This document shows positions 17,295-27,296 of a stretch of 64,000 nt of DNA, piece by piece. Within the stretch, counting starts at the first letter, position 1. Every line of letters starts with the position of its first letter. The position numbers were made by a program, and so were the translations under genes. Location of the stretch: NCBI GenBank assembly GCA_027624035.1, contig JAQBUI010000003.1, positions 1-64,000 on the forward strand. Direction: 5' to 3'. The stretch is from Pseudomonadota bacterium (lineage in GTDB: Bacteria > Pseudomonadota > Gammaproteobacteria > Pseudomonadales > Azotimanducaceae). The notes beneath the pieces are model-generated. The model saw nothing but the letters and a program-made list of their open reading frames with translations, made no database searches and had not been told where the DNA came from.

Positions 17295-18653
17295 ATGGAT
17301 GTCGACCTGACGCTGATTGAAAAATACAACATCAGTGGTCCGCGCTATACCTCCTATCCCACAGCCCTGGCGTTCGAGGACGCCGCGGAGGAGGACTATC
17401 AGGCGGCGGTCGCAAGATCAGGCGAAGGGCCAATCTCACTGTACACCCATTTACCCTTTTGCAGCACGCTCTGTTACTACTGCGCCTGCAACAAGATCGT
17501 CACCCGGGACAAGGGCAAGGGCATTCGGTATCTCGACTACCTGCGACGGGAAATCGAAGCCCATGCGCCGCTGTATGCGGGGCGTGAGGTCAGGCAATTG
17601 CACTGGGGTGGCGGGACGCCCACGTTTCTGACCGATGAGCAGATTTCTGCGCTGTCTGGTTGGTTGCGCGAACACTTTCAGTTCGCCGATGATCGGGACG
17701 GTGAGTTCAGTATCGAAATTGACCCTCGCACGGTTGATCCGGACCGGATTGCAGCACTGCGGCAGTCAGGGTTCAATCGCCTCTCGATGGGCATTCAGGA
17801 TTTTGATGCCCGGGTGCAGGCAGCGGTGAACCGGAAACAGTCATTCGAGGCGACCGATGCTGCCGTCGAAGCCGCCAGGCAGCACGGCTTTTCGTCAGTC
17901 AGCATCGACCTGATCTATGGGCTCCCCTTTCAATCGCTGGTTACGATGGATCAGACCCTGGGGAAGGTCCTGAGGCTGGGCCCGGACCGTATCTCGCTCT
18001 ATAACTACGCCCATCTTCCTGATCGATTCTCTCCCCAGCAGCGCATCCAGGCCGTGGATCTGCCCGCTGCAGAGGAAAAGCTGCGCATCTTCAAACGCTG
18101 TACCGAGCGGCTGACCGGCGAGGGCTACGTGTATATCGGAATGGATCACTTCGCCCGCCCCGATGATGAACTGGCGGTGGCCCAGCGCAACGGCACGCTG
18201 CAGCGAAACTTTCAGGGCTACTCCACGTTCGGTGGGCTTGACCTGCTGGCACTGGGCGTAACGGGGATCAGTCAGTTCTCGGATGCCTACTTCCAGAATG
18301 CCAGGGAGATGGCCGACTACGAGGGCCTGATCGACAGTGGCCAGATTCCGGTACGCAAGATGATTCACGTCGATGAGGATGACCGCATCCGTCGGCAAGT
18401 CATCATGACCCTCATCTGTGAGTTCAGCCTGGACTTTGGAGATTTCAATGATCGATTCGGAATCGACTTTGTCAGCTACTTTAACGAAGAACTCGGTTTC
18501 CTTCGCGATATGGCGTCAGACCGCCTTGTGGCCGTCAATGACAGCGGCATCGTTGTTTCCGAGTCTGGCCGCCTGTTGATTCGCAATATCTGCATGACAT
18601 TTGACCGACATCTCCCCGGAGTTTCGGGTAAGCGATTCTCAAGGGTGATCTAA
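17295..18653 (+). CDS. hemN: oxygen-independent coproporphyrinogen III oxidase
   Basis: A 452-residue radical-SAM enzyme of the usual HemN length. The N-terminus SGPRYTSYPTA, the cluster motif C-x3-C-x2-C in FCSTLCYYCAC (Cys 56, 60, 63), HWGGGTPTFL and the YIGMDHFARPDDELA segment are HemN hallmarks that distinguish it from HemW. It decarboxylates two propionates of coproporphyrinogen III in the cytoplasm without oxygen, which haem synthesis requires during nitrite respiration. AAGGA precedes ATG 17295. Control by the FNR-type box at 17217 and the neighbouring nirS fit this role. The stop codon abuts a 17-bp tandem array. Confidence 0.97.
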   Translation: MDVDLTLIEKYNISGPRYTSYPTALAFEDAAEEDYQAAVARSGEGPISLYTHLPFCSTLCYYCACNKIVTRDKGKGIRYLDYLRREIEAHAPLYAGREVRQLHWGGGTPTFLTDEQISALSGWLREHFQFADDRDGEFSIEIDPRTVDPDRIAALRQSGFNRLSMGIQDFDARVQAAVNRKQSFEATDAAVEAARQHGFSSVSIDLIYGLPFQSLVTMDQTLGKVLRLGPDRISLYNYAHLPDRFSPQQRIQAVDLPAAEEKLRIFKRCTERLTGEGYVYIGMDHFARPDDELAVAQRNGTLQRNFQGYSTFGGLDLLALGVTGISQFSDAYFQNAREMADYEGLIDSGQIPVRKMIHVDEDDRIRRQVIMTLICEFSLDFGDFNDRFGIDFVSYFNEELGFLRDMASDRLVAVNDSGIVVSESGRLLIRNICMTFDRHLPGVSGKRFSRVI

Positions 18654-18654
18654 G

Positions 18655-18892
18655 AGCCCTCAGCCGAAGAGAGCCTTCAGCCAAAGAGAGCCTTCAGCCA
18701 AAGAGAGCCTTCAGCCAAAGAGAGCCTTCAGCCAAAGAGAGCCCTCAGCCGAAGAGAGCCCTCAGCCAAAGAGAGCCCTCAGCCAAAGAGAGCCCTCAGC
18801 CAAAGAGTGCCCTCAGCCAAAGAGAGCCCTCAGCCAGAGAGAGCCCTCAGCCAAAGAGAGCCCTCAGCCAGAGACAGCCTTCAGTGAAAAGC
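18655..18892. repeat. 17-bp tandem array, 14 copies, between hemN and porin
   Basis: The unit AGCCCTCAGCCAAAGAG (with C/T at position 5 and minor variants) is repeated 13 times plus one degenerate copy. It starts right after the hemN stop and ends 8 bases before the porin stop, filling the whole convergent intergenic space. The period is not a multiple of three and no gene reads through it. It may act as a terminator region or simply be a slippage product. It is not a CRISPR array because there are no spacers. Confidence 0.97.
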
Positions 18893-18900
18893 GGTTCTGT

Positions 18901-20121
18901 TTAGAATGCTGCCGTTGCCATCAGCCAGAACTTGTTCGTGTCGGTTGCAAATCCGTCGCTCTGGTAGGCCGCATACTTGGCCAGCACTGAATAGTTCGAG
19001 TTGATCTTGTAGCCCCAGGACAGATCCCATTCGCTGCCATAATCCATCTGAATCGCTTCAGCGTCGAAGACGTGGTAGGCGACCTGAACGGTATGGGGGC
19101 CGCTACGGTATCCAGCATGAACGTAGAAATCCTCGATGCCGCCGGCGGGGGTCGTCAGAAATTTGTCGGCCCAGCCCTGAAATGCATGCAGTGTCGCGAG
19201 CGGGGTCGAGAATGCCTGGCCTGATCGACGGTCGCCCTGCAGCGCCTCAAAGCCGCCGCCAAAGTGCAGGTTGCCCGTTCTGACTTGGGCCTCTGCGAGC
19301 CAGTAGTTCACTGAAAACGATGCGGGGTTGTTGCCGTAATCATCCTGGGTTGCATACTCCACTGTAAACGGCACGGTGACGCCATCCATGGCGGCCTGAA
19401 CCGTTCCGGTATAGCGGGCACCCAGTGTAGCGCTGGAAACGGCTGCGGCGTCGGTCGCTTCGATGCCGTAGTAGTAGACGCTCAGCTTGCCTGGCACCAG
19501 GTTTTGCAGGCTGACATTGAGCAGGTGTGTCCGCGCATTCAGGTACGCATCCGGCGTACCGCTGTCCGGTCCGAATATGCGGGAGACCCTGTCAACGTAG
19601 GTGTACATGACATTGACATCGTCATTGTGCCAGTTCAGCGACAGTGCATCGTAGGTTTGTTCGTTCTGACGCCAGCCAACCCCACCGATGAATCGCTGGT
19701 TGTCCAGGATGATCCGCTGGCGGCCGAGTCTCCCGCTGATGCCCTCGCCCTTGAAATCAATGTAGGCCTGATTGATATGGGTACCGTCTGGGTCGGCGAC
19801 GACGGGGTAGTTGGTCAGGCCGTTGCGCAGGTTATTGAATTCATCGTCACCCAGGTAGGTAACGTCATCGGCCTCGATAAACAAGGAGACTCCTTCGTAA
19901 CTACCGGAACGGTAATTGAGCCTGGTCTTGAGTGTCGACGCGGTCGCCGAATTGATGATCCCCGACTGGTCCACCGTCTCCAGGCGATACCGAAAGGTCA
20001 GCCCGGCGCTGCCATTGGCGAGGGCCTCCGCAACACTGTTCGAATGCTTCCCGTCAGATTCCCCGGCGGAAAGGCCGGGGTGGAACAGGAACAACAGGGT
20101 CATACAAAATATTCGGTTCAT
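18901..20121 (-). CDS. outer-membrane porin, alginate-export-like family
   Basis: A 406-residue exported beta-barrel protein. A signal peptide (FCMTLLFLFHPGLSAGES) is followed by LTFRYRLETVDQ, TLKTRLNYRSG, an INQAYIDFKGEGISGRLGRQRIILDN-type segment, and a terminal strand ending in Phe, as in alginate-export/AlgE-like porins. The substrate is unknown; the context suggests anions or small metabolites used under low oxygen. I choose ATG 20121 rather than ATG 20160 because the FNR-type box at 20181-20194 and a GATAAT hexamer at 20152-20157 predict a transcript start near 20146, downstream of the earlier ATG. Confidence 0.8.
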   Translation of the reverse strand: MNRIFCMTLLFLFHPGLSAGESDGKHSNSVAEALANGSAGLTFRYRLETVDQSGIINSATASTLKTRLNYRSGSYEGVSLFIEADDVTYLGDDEFNNLRNGLTNYPVVADPDGTHINQAYIDFKGEGISGRLGRQRIILDNQRFIGGVGWRQNEQTYDALSLNWHNDDVNVMYTYVDRVSRIFGPDSGTPDAYLNARTHLLNVSLQNLVPGKLSVYYYGIEATDAAAVSSATLGARYTGTVQAAMDGVTVPFTVEYATQDDYGNNPASFSVNYWLAEAQVRTGNLHFGGGFEALQGDRRSGQAFSTPLATLHAFQGWADKFLTTPAGGIEDFYVHAGYRSGPHTVQVAYHVFDAEAIQMDYGSEWDLSWGYKINSNYSVLAKYAAYQSDGFATDTNKFWLMATAAF

Positions 20122-20180
20122 AGCGCGATCTTTGTTGAGAGTTAAAGCGCTATTATCCATCAGAATGCTCTGAAAGTGCC

Positions 20181-20194
20181 TTGATTCCTGTCAA
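20181..20194 (-). promoter_or_regulatory. FNR/DNR-type box in front of the porin gene
   Basis: TTGATTCCTGTCAA on the plus strand is a two-half-site dyad of the FNR/DNR family (TTGA-N6-TCAA). The centre is at 20187.5, and a GATAAT hexamer at 20152-20157 (minus strand) stands at the spacing of a class II FNR promoter with start near 20146. Confidence 0.7.
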
Positions 20195-20251
20195 GAAATA
20201 ACGGTAGGACTAAGGGGTTGCAGGGCGGTGAGCCGACTTGGTCAGAGCTTC

Positions 20252-22417
20252 CTAGAAGGAAAGATTGAGCCGTAGCCGCAGGTGGCGTCCCGGCGCAGCC
20301 AGATTCTGGGTCGCGCTATGATAGGTTCGGTCCGCAAGGTTGGCCGCGACCAGCACGACGTCAACGCCAGCCCGTGGAGACCAGTTGATCTCGGCGTCAT
20401 ACACCACATGCCCTGGATTGGTTTTAAGGCTGGTTCCGCTTCGTGTCGCGGTGAGTTCTCTTGAACTGGATTCGAAGCGACCGGTCAGCACATACTGCGC
20501 TGGCCGGTTCAGCAGGCTGCGCTCGAACGTCATAGACACATGGCCCATTAGATCGGGGACGCCAGAGCTGTAGCTGTCAATGCCTTCATAGGTCTGGCGA
20601 CGCCGTAGCCAGGTCAGGCCAGCGTCAATCTGACCCACATCGCCCCGGAGTCTGGCGTTGAGTTCAAGACCATGGGTATCCGCCCGGCCGATGTTTCGAT
20701 AGATTCGCTCGCGAACCCCCGGGCAGGCATCACTGGCCGCGCAGGGCACATGATCGATGTAATCCTGAGAACGGCTGAGAAATACCACCGAGTCGAGAAA
20801 AAATGACTGATTTCCTGTCCGATAGCCCAATTCGAACGTCTCTGACGTCTCGGGTGAAAGTCCCGGAGCTGGATTGATATAGCTGGAACCGGCATACGCG
20901 CCAATTGCCAGGTTCATCAGGCTGGGGAAGATATAGCCCTCGGACTAGGTGGCACGAACGACATGGCCTCCTGGCAGAGAATAGATTGCGGCCACGCTGG
21001 CGATGGTATGGTTGTCGCGGACATCGTCCCGGCGAACGCCATCGGTATGCAACTGTTTGCTGGTGACCCGGTAGGACCTTGCGCCGGCGGTGATCGTCAG
21101 TTGCTCACTCGCTTCCAGATCCGCCTGCAGATACGCAGCCGCAGTTGCCAGGCGCGCCGTATCGGAAATCTGTTCGCGGCTGCTCTGGACACCATTGGTG
21201 AGTGCGGTTCTGAGTCGGACCTGGTTGACCTCGTCACGAGTTCCCTGTACCCCGGCCACCAGGCTTGATGTGTCTGAAACGTTCCAGTTGGTATGCAGGT
21301 TGATGCCGTCCGTGACGAGATCGCTGCTGGTGAGAATACTGGTGTCCAGATTGAGTCCTGGTGCCAGCGTCATCATCGTAAAGGTATTGAACTCCCGATC
21401 ACTCACCTGGTGATAGACATCAAGCGCGATCGATTCTATCGCCAGACCGGTCGGGCTGAATGAGTAGTCGGCGCGGAGTTTCTGACGGTCCCGGCGGGGG
21501 ATATCAATAGCGAAATCACGAAAGGGTGGAGAAAACCGCACCTCTGGTTCCACGAAGACATCCGCTTCGGAGCGAAACTGTTCGTAGGCAATTCGCCAGG
21601 CGTGGGCTTGACCGGCACGGCCGATGCCTGCGTTGGCCCCCGCGCTGGCGTAAGCAGTGTTTTCGACCGGCCCGTTCGGGGTTTCTCGCAGCCCGTGCTC
21701 GTTGTCGAAGGCGCCGATGTTCCAGGTGGTCTGGTTTCGTAGCTCGCCGTAGAACTGGCCGCTGACGTTGTGGCCGTCTGTTGCCTCATTCAACGTCAGA
21801 GACAGATCCGCAACGAACGGATGGGTCACGTCCCGGTCGGTGATGACGTTGACAACCCCGGCCAGTGCCTTGGGGCCGTACAGCACCGAGGCTGGTCCGC
21901 GAACGATCTCGATTCGCTGGATTCGATTGGGGTCGACCAGCAAGGGTACACCCACCTCGCGATGGTCCATGAATTCCTGGCTGTCCACCAGCAGCGCCAT
22001 GCGCCGGGCTTCCTCGCCCCGGATCAGAACCCGCTTCTGCCCGGCCTGCCCTGCATCGGAGACGGACAGGCCCGGGAGCGCCGACAGGATGTCGGCGAGT
22101 TGATCCTCGGTATTGGTGGTCAGTTGTTCACGATCCAGAAAACCAACCGAATAAGGATTGGTCCGAATGATCCTCTCAGACCGGGTGGCGGTGACCACTA
22201 CTTCCTCAAGGATGGCGTCAGCCCGCGGCAGGTTTGCCCCGGTCGCGGGCTCGGCCATGCTGATCGAAGTGGTCAGCGCGCCCGCAACGAAACAGATCTG
22301 CCTCAGACAGCTTCTGAAAGCGTTTAGCGTACCCGCGTCAGGGATGCCGTTGCCGTGCAGGGGAGTTTTCCGGTCCTCAAAGTGTGGGGCTGGAACTTCC
22401 ATGGCAGTCGGCTGCAC
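20252..22417 (-). pseudogene. TonB-dependent receptor interrupted by an in-frame TAG
   Basis: Two collinear pieces (20945-22417 and 20252-20917) lie in the same frame. The first has the plug domain (EEVVVTATRSERI, RVLIRGEEARRMALLVD, RIEIVRGPASVLYGPKALAG) and half the barrel. The second continues the barrel to a terminal LRLRLNLSF strand. Reading through TAG at 20947-20945 (codon about 491 counted from 22417) gives GGHVVRAT-stop-SEGYIFPSLMN, a typical receptor strand pair, so one nonsense change splits an otherwise intact gene. Total length about 720 codons is normal. The start lies within a dispersed repeat and is uncertain (GTG 22417 or ATG 22402). It follows the cytochrome c gene by 24 bases. 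The ligand is unknown. Confidence 0.85.
22327..22403. repeat. dispersed stem-loop repeat, copy A (degenerate)
   Basis: This stretch aligns over its whole length with 45984-46062: both begin GCGTACCCG-GTCAGG and end GG(A/G)-TGGAACTTCCATG-like. The stem of this copy is imperfect. It overlaps the first 25 or so codons of the TonB receptor frame, suggesting insertion at, or recruitment into, the gene start. See copies at 38462, 45984 and 56161. Confidence 0.75.
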
Positions 22418-22441
22418 AACGATTGATTGGTTGATTGTCGA

Positions 22442-22741
22442 CTATTTGCCGTCGAGTTGGCTGTAGTAGGCGGCGATATCCTCGATGTCCTTGTCGGTCA
22501 GATTTTGTACCATGGGTTTCATGGAAGGATCAGACCGGACACCATCACGGAAGGCTTTGATCTGTTTGACCAGGTAGCCTTGCTTCTGTGCTGCCAGATT
22601 CGGCCAGATATCGTTCGCCGAGATACCCTTCATGCCGTGGCAGGCGCCACAGATCGTGGCTTTGGTTTTGCCGGCCTCAGGATCGGCCCCGAATACAGTT
22701 GCGGACAGCATGAGAGAAGCAATCAGAAGAACGATGCGCAT
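22442..22741 (-). CDS. small periplasmic class I cytochrome c
   Basis: A 99-residue protein with a signal peptide (VLLIASLMLSATVFGA). It has one haem site CGACH, followed by an MKPMVQNL segment supplying the axial Met and a terminal helix IEDIAAYYSQL. This is the layout of cytochrome c4/c553-like electron carriers. With an FNR-type box upstream and nirS diverging 0.9 kb away, it is a reasonable electron donor to NirS, although a NirC role cannot be excluded. AAGG precedes ATG 22741. The TonB receptor follows in the same direction after about 24 bases. Confidence 0.92.
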   Translation of the reverse strand: MRIVLLIASLMLSATVFGADPEAGKTKATICGACHGMKGISANDIWPNLAAQKQGYLVKQIKAFRDGVRSDPSMKPMVQNLTDKDIEDIAAYYSQLDGK

Positions 22742-22834
22742 GTAGTTTTTACCTTTTTGTTGAGTTGAAACGATCAGGTTAAGACGGTTGAGTTGAGAGC
22801 TGGGATCAGTGTACCCGGCAGATTAGTCGGAGCG

Positions 22835-22848
22835 TTGACGTGTATCAA
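22835..22848 (-). promoter_or_regulatory. FNR/ANR-type box in front of the cytochrome c gene
   Basis: TTGACGTGTATCAA differs from the FNR consensus at one position. It is centred at 22841.5, and TACACT (minus strand, 22808-22813) sits where a class II -10 element is expected, giving a start near 22800 and a 59-base leader. The same sequence also faces the secreted-protein/nirS side, but the distance there is larger. Confidence 0.78.
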
Positions 22849-22895
22849 GTTCATTGGACCAATATAAGTACAATGTCTGGACGACCATCATTCAT

Positions 22896-23003
22896 TTGTA
22901 AACAGCCCTGAGCTGACTGTATTTTGTAAACAGCCCTGAGCTGACTGTATTTTGTAAACAGCCCTGAGCCTGGTTGTGTTATTTATTGTAAACAGCCCTG
23001 AGC
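22896..23003. repeat. 28-bp tandem array with ACAGCCCTGAGC core, joined to a partial dispersed element
   Basis: TTGTAAACAGCCCTGAGC occurs at 22896, 22924, 22952 and 22986. The first two units are identical over 28 bp, the third diverges after the core and the fourth is offset by 34 bp. The 12-bp core ACAGCCCTGAGC recurs in the 18-bp array at 45937-45990. Bases 22994-23047, directly after the array, resemble the end of the dispersed stem-loop repeat (GCGTGGAGCGGAACTTCCGTGAA). The array occupies the space upstream of the FNR box and before the secreted-protein gene. Confidence 0.9.
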
Positions 23004-23097
23004 CTGTGACCATGCGCAGCGTGGAGCGGAACTTCCGTGAAAGCACTGCGGTTCTTGTTCTGCGTGCAGTCGGCAGGGTGAATTGGAGTGCAGATTA

Positions 23098-23517
23098 TTG
23101 TGCGACCTTGAGTCCTTGTCGATACTGCTGGTTCTGGCATGCCTGTGTGGCCCTGCGTTCGCAGGTGAGCCTGATCCAGCGTCGGGCGGACCACCGGATC
23201 AGGCGCACTATGTTTGCCAGGACATCGACCATACCACCCGGATCAGGTTGTCCCTTGAGGGCCCTGCCGGGAAGCAGCATGCACGACTGGCTGTGGCCAA
23301 TGATACAGCGTTCACCATGGGCCCCCTGTATGAATCGGCCGGGATGCTGGCTTTCAGCGAACTGGTTCCGGGGGCCGATGATGAACGCATCGTATCCAGA
23401 CGCCTGTTTCGCTTCGACCCGCGTACAGCAAGCCTGATACTGGTCGACTACGAACCCTCGTTTCGGATGATCAGCGCCGAGTGTGTGCTCGACGAGCCTG
23501 CTGAGTTCGTCCATTGA
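23098..23517 (+). CDS. exported protein of unknown function upstream of nirS
   Basis: A frame of about 139 residues with a signal peptide (LSILLVLACLCGPAFAGEP) and a mature part of about 115 residues with three cysteines (YVCQDIDH and AECVLDEP among them) and an acidic, beta-rich composition. I recognise no family. No ATG is available; TTG 23098 has GGAG 9 bases upstream, while TTG 23083 and TTG 23113 are alternatives. It ends 127 bases before nirS and shares its direction, so a function linked to nitrite respiration is possible but unproven. Confidence 0.6.
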   Translation: MCDLESLSILLVLACLCGPAFAGEPDPASGGPPDQAHYVCQDIDHTTRIRLSLEGPAGKQHARLAVANDTAFTMGPLYESAGMLAFSELVPGADDERIVSRRLFRFDPRTASLILVDYEPSFRMISAECVLDEPAEFVH

Positions 23518-25362
<1,845 letters not shown>

Positions 25363-25411
25363 TGCGGGCAGTTGCGCTACGCTCGGCATAAACCGGGCGA
25401 GGGTCGTGACG

Positions 25412-26257
25412 ATGCTGAAACTGACTGACACGCAGCGGAGTATCTGGGAGACAGATGGCTTCCTGCATCTGGAGGGTGTTCTCAGCCCCGATGAGGTCTC
25501 ATTTTTTTGCAGTGAAATGGACCGGATTCGGGGCGAACCAGGTTATGAGCCGGACGACAATCCGGACCTGCCGATTGGTCACTACAAGTGGCTCGATCAT
25601 GCCAAGGACCTTGACCCCGCTGGTTTCATGGATCGTCGCGATCTGCTGGCCTATCATCAGGCATTCATTGACCTGATCGACCGGGGTCCGGTGTTTGACT
25701 ATGTCGTGGACGTGATGGGCCCGAACATTCTGCTCAGCATGTCCCAGGCGATCTGCAGGCGGCCGAGCGAGAAGTTTCCCGGCTACACCCATACTGACGG
25801 TGGTGAATCTCTCCGGCTCACCAGGGTGGATGCTTCGGCACCGCCGATTGCCATGAAGGCCATGTATCTGCTGACGGACGTGACGGAACCGGATACCGGC
25901 AATCTAACGGTGTTCCCCGGCAGCCATACCCGTCAGATTCCTTTCGGCGATCGCACCATGACGCCTTATTCACCCGGTGCCCACCAGTTGATGGGAAAGG
26001 CCGGGGACGTGTATCTGTTCCCCCATTCATTGTGGCATGGACCCGCCATGAACAAGGGGGGGAGGTCCCGCAAGGTGCTGCTGTACAACTATTGTCAGCT
26101 CTGGGTCCGGTCGTACGACCATGGTGCCATTCCGGATGTGGTGCAGCGCTGCTCTGCCCGGCAACGTCGTTTGCTCGGTGACCTTGGTTACGACTTTCGG
26201 CCAGGGTCCTATTTCTATGTGCCAAAGGATCAGGAAGAGGTTATTCTTAACCCCTAG
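25412..26257 (+). CDS. phytanoyl-CoA dioxygenase (PhyH) family protein
   Basis: A 281-residue Fe(II)/2-oxoglutarate dioxygenase-like protein. The iron facial triad is visible as H-x-D in YTHTDGGE and a distal His in FPHSLWHGP. A 2OG-binding Arg is probably in the following GGRSRKVLLYNY. TNLTVFPGSHTRQ-like text (here GNLTVFPGSHTRQ) is a PhyH hallmark. Family members hydroxylate or halogenate small molecules; the substrate is unknown. I choose ATG 25412, preceded by GAGGGT, about 50 bases after nirS; the open frame overlapping nirS upstream is not convincing. Confidence 0.88.
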   Translation: MLKLTDTQRSIWETDGFLHLEGVLSPDEVSFFCSEMDRIRGEPGYEPDDNPDLPIGHYKWLDHAKDLDPAGFMDRRDLLAYHQAFIDLIDRGPVFDYVVDVMGPNILLSMSQAICRRPSEKFPGYTHTDGGESLRLTRVDASAPPIAMKAMYLLTDVTEPDTGNLTVFPGSHTRQIPFGDRTMTPYSPGAHQLMGKAGDVYLFPHSLWHGPAMNKGGRSRKVLLYNYCQLWVRSYDHGAIPDVVQRCSARQRRLLGDLGYDFRPGSYFYVPKDQEEVILNP

Positions 26258-26322
26258 CGGCGATGTCTGACCTGTCGCCGCGACCGTTGTGAGCCGATCT
26301 ATCCAGACCATAGAAACACGTG

Positions 26323-27294
26323 ATGCCCCCAAACCCTGTCAAGCGCTGGACCGTAGCGATCCTTTTTAGCGGTCTGCTGTGTGGCATGCCGGCGCTGGCC
26401 GAAGATCCATTGAAGCTCGCCTATGTGGGCCCCAGTGAGACCCCCGGCAGATCTCCCGTGGGTGTGCCGGCCGGCCTCATCTATGAGGATCTGGAAAACC
26501 CCTACCTCTTCTGGGCTGAGCTTGAGTCCGGACGCATTCACATGCTGGAGCGCGTGAGCAAGGGTCGCTATCGAAAGCACAATACACTGCCGATTTCCAT
26601 TGGTAAGCACGGGATTGGCAAGGAAGTCGAGGGAGACAAGAAGACGCCAGTAGGCGTCTACCAGATCACGGGCTTTCTCTCTGACGAGCAGTTGGACGAC
26701 TTCTATGGTGTCGGTGCCTACCCCTTCAACTTTCCGAATATCTGGGACCGTCTCCGGAAACGAACGGGGCACGGGATCTGGCTGCATGGCCTGCCCAAGG
26801 GCATGGAAAGCAGGCCGCGTCTTGACAGTGACGGTTGCGTGATCATCGACAATGCCAGCATCACACAAATGGACCAGTACGTGGATGCGGGCAGCAGTCT
26901 GGTGGTTCTGGCGAGGACACTTGAATGGCTGCCGGTCGGCACGCCACAGCGGGATGCTGACGTGCTTGAGGCCATTGATGGCTGGCATGCGGCCTGGGAG
27001 GCCAATGACAGTGAACGCTATCTGTCCAGCTACCATGTTGAATTCACGGACACCAGACGCGATCTGGCGCAATGGAAAGCCTACAAGACCAGGGTGAATC
27101 GTGCCAAGACCTTCATTGATGTGGACCTGACTGAACTCAGCGTGATCGAGTACCCGGGCGAGCCCAACCTCATCACCGTACGGTTCTTTCAACGATACCG
27201 CAGCAGCAATTACAACTGGGAGGGCTGGAAGCAGTTGTTGTGGCGTCGGGATGACGGTGGTGTCTGGCGCATTCTCTATGAAGGAAACGGTTGA
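26323..27294 (+). CDS. L,D-transpeptidase (YkuD domain) with C-terminal NTF2-like domain
   Basis: A 323-residue exported enzyme with a signal peptide (LFSGLLCGMPALAED). The YkuD catalytic signature is seen as GHGIWLHGLP and, further on, RLDSDGCVIID, where the Cys is the nucleophile. These enzymes form 3-3 cross-links or attach lipoproteins to peptidoglycan. After about residue 215 a second domain (EAIDGWHAAWEANDSERYLS to the end) has the shape of SnoaL/NTF2-like DUF4440 modules, often appended to YafK-like proteins. It lies 2 bases before the M14 peptidase start, so the two are co-transcribed and probably act on the same cell-wall material. Confidence 0.88.
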   Translation: MPPNPVKRWTVAILFSGLLCGMPALAEDPLKLAYVGPSETPGRSPVGVPAGLIYEDLENPYLFWAELESGRIHMLERVSKGRYRKHNTLPISIGKHGIGKEVEGDKKTPVGVYQITGFLSDEQLDDFYGVGAYPFNFPNIWDRLRKRTGHGIWLHGLPKGMESRPRLDSDGCVIIDNASITQMDQYVDAGSSLVVLARTLEWLPVGTPQRDADVLEAIDGWHAAWEANDSERYLSSYHVEFTDTRRDLAQWKAYKTRVNRAKTFIDVDLTELSVIEYPGEPNLITVRFFQRYRSSNYNWEGWKQLLWRRDDGGVWRILYEGNG

Positions 27295-27296
27295 CC

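Noticed and set aside
18655-18892. Possible CRISPR array
   Set aside because: Repeats are contiguous without spacers, the unit is 17 bp, and no cas gene is near; the same reasoning excludes the arrays at 22896, 45937 and 50112.
20945-20947. Recoding of TAG as a sense codon in this genome
   Set aside because: nirS and other intact genes end in TAG, so a general reassignment is not supported; a single lesion or read error is simpler.
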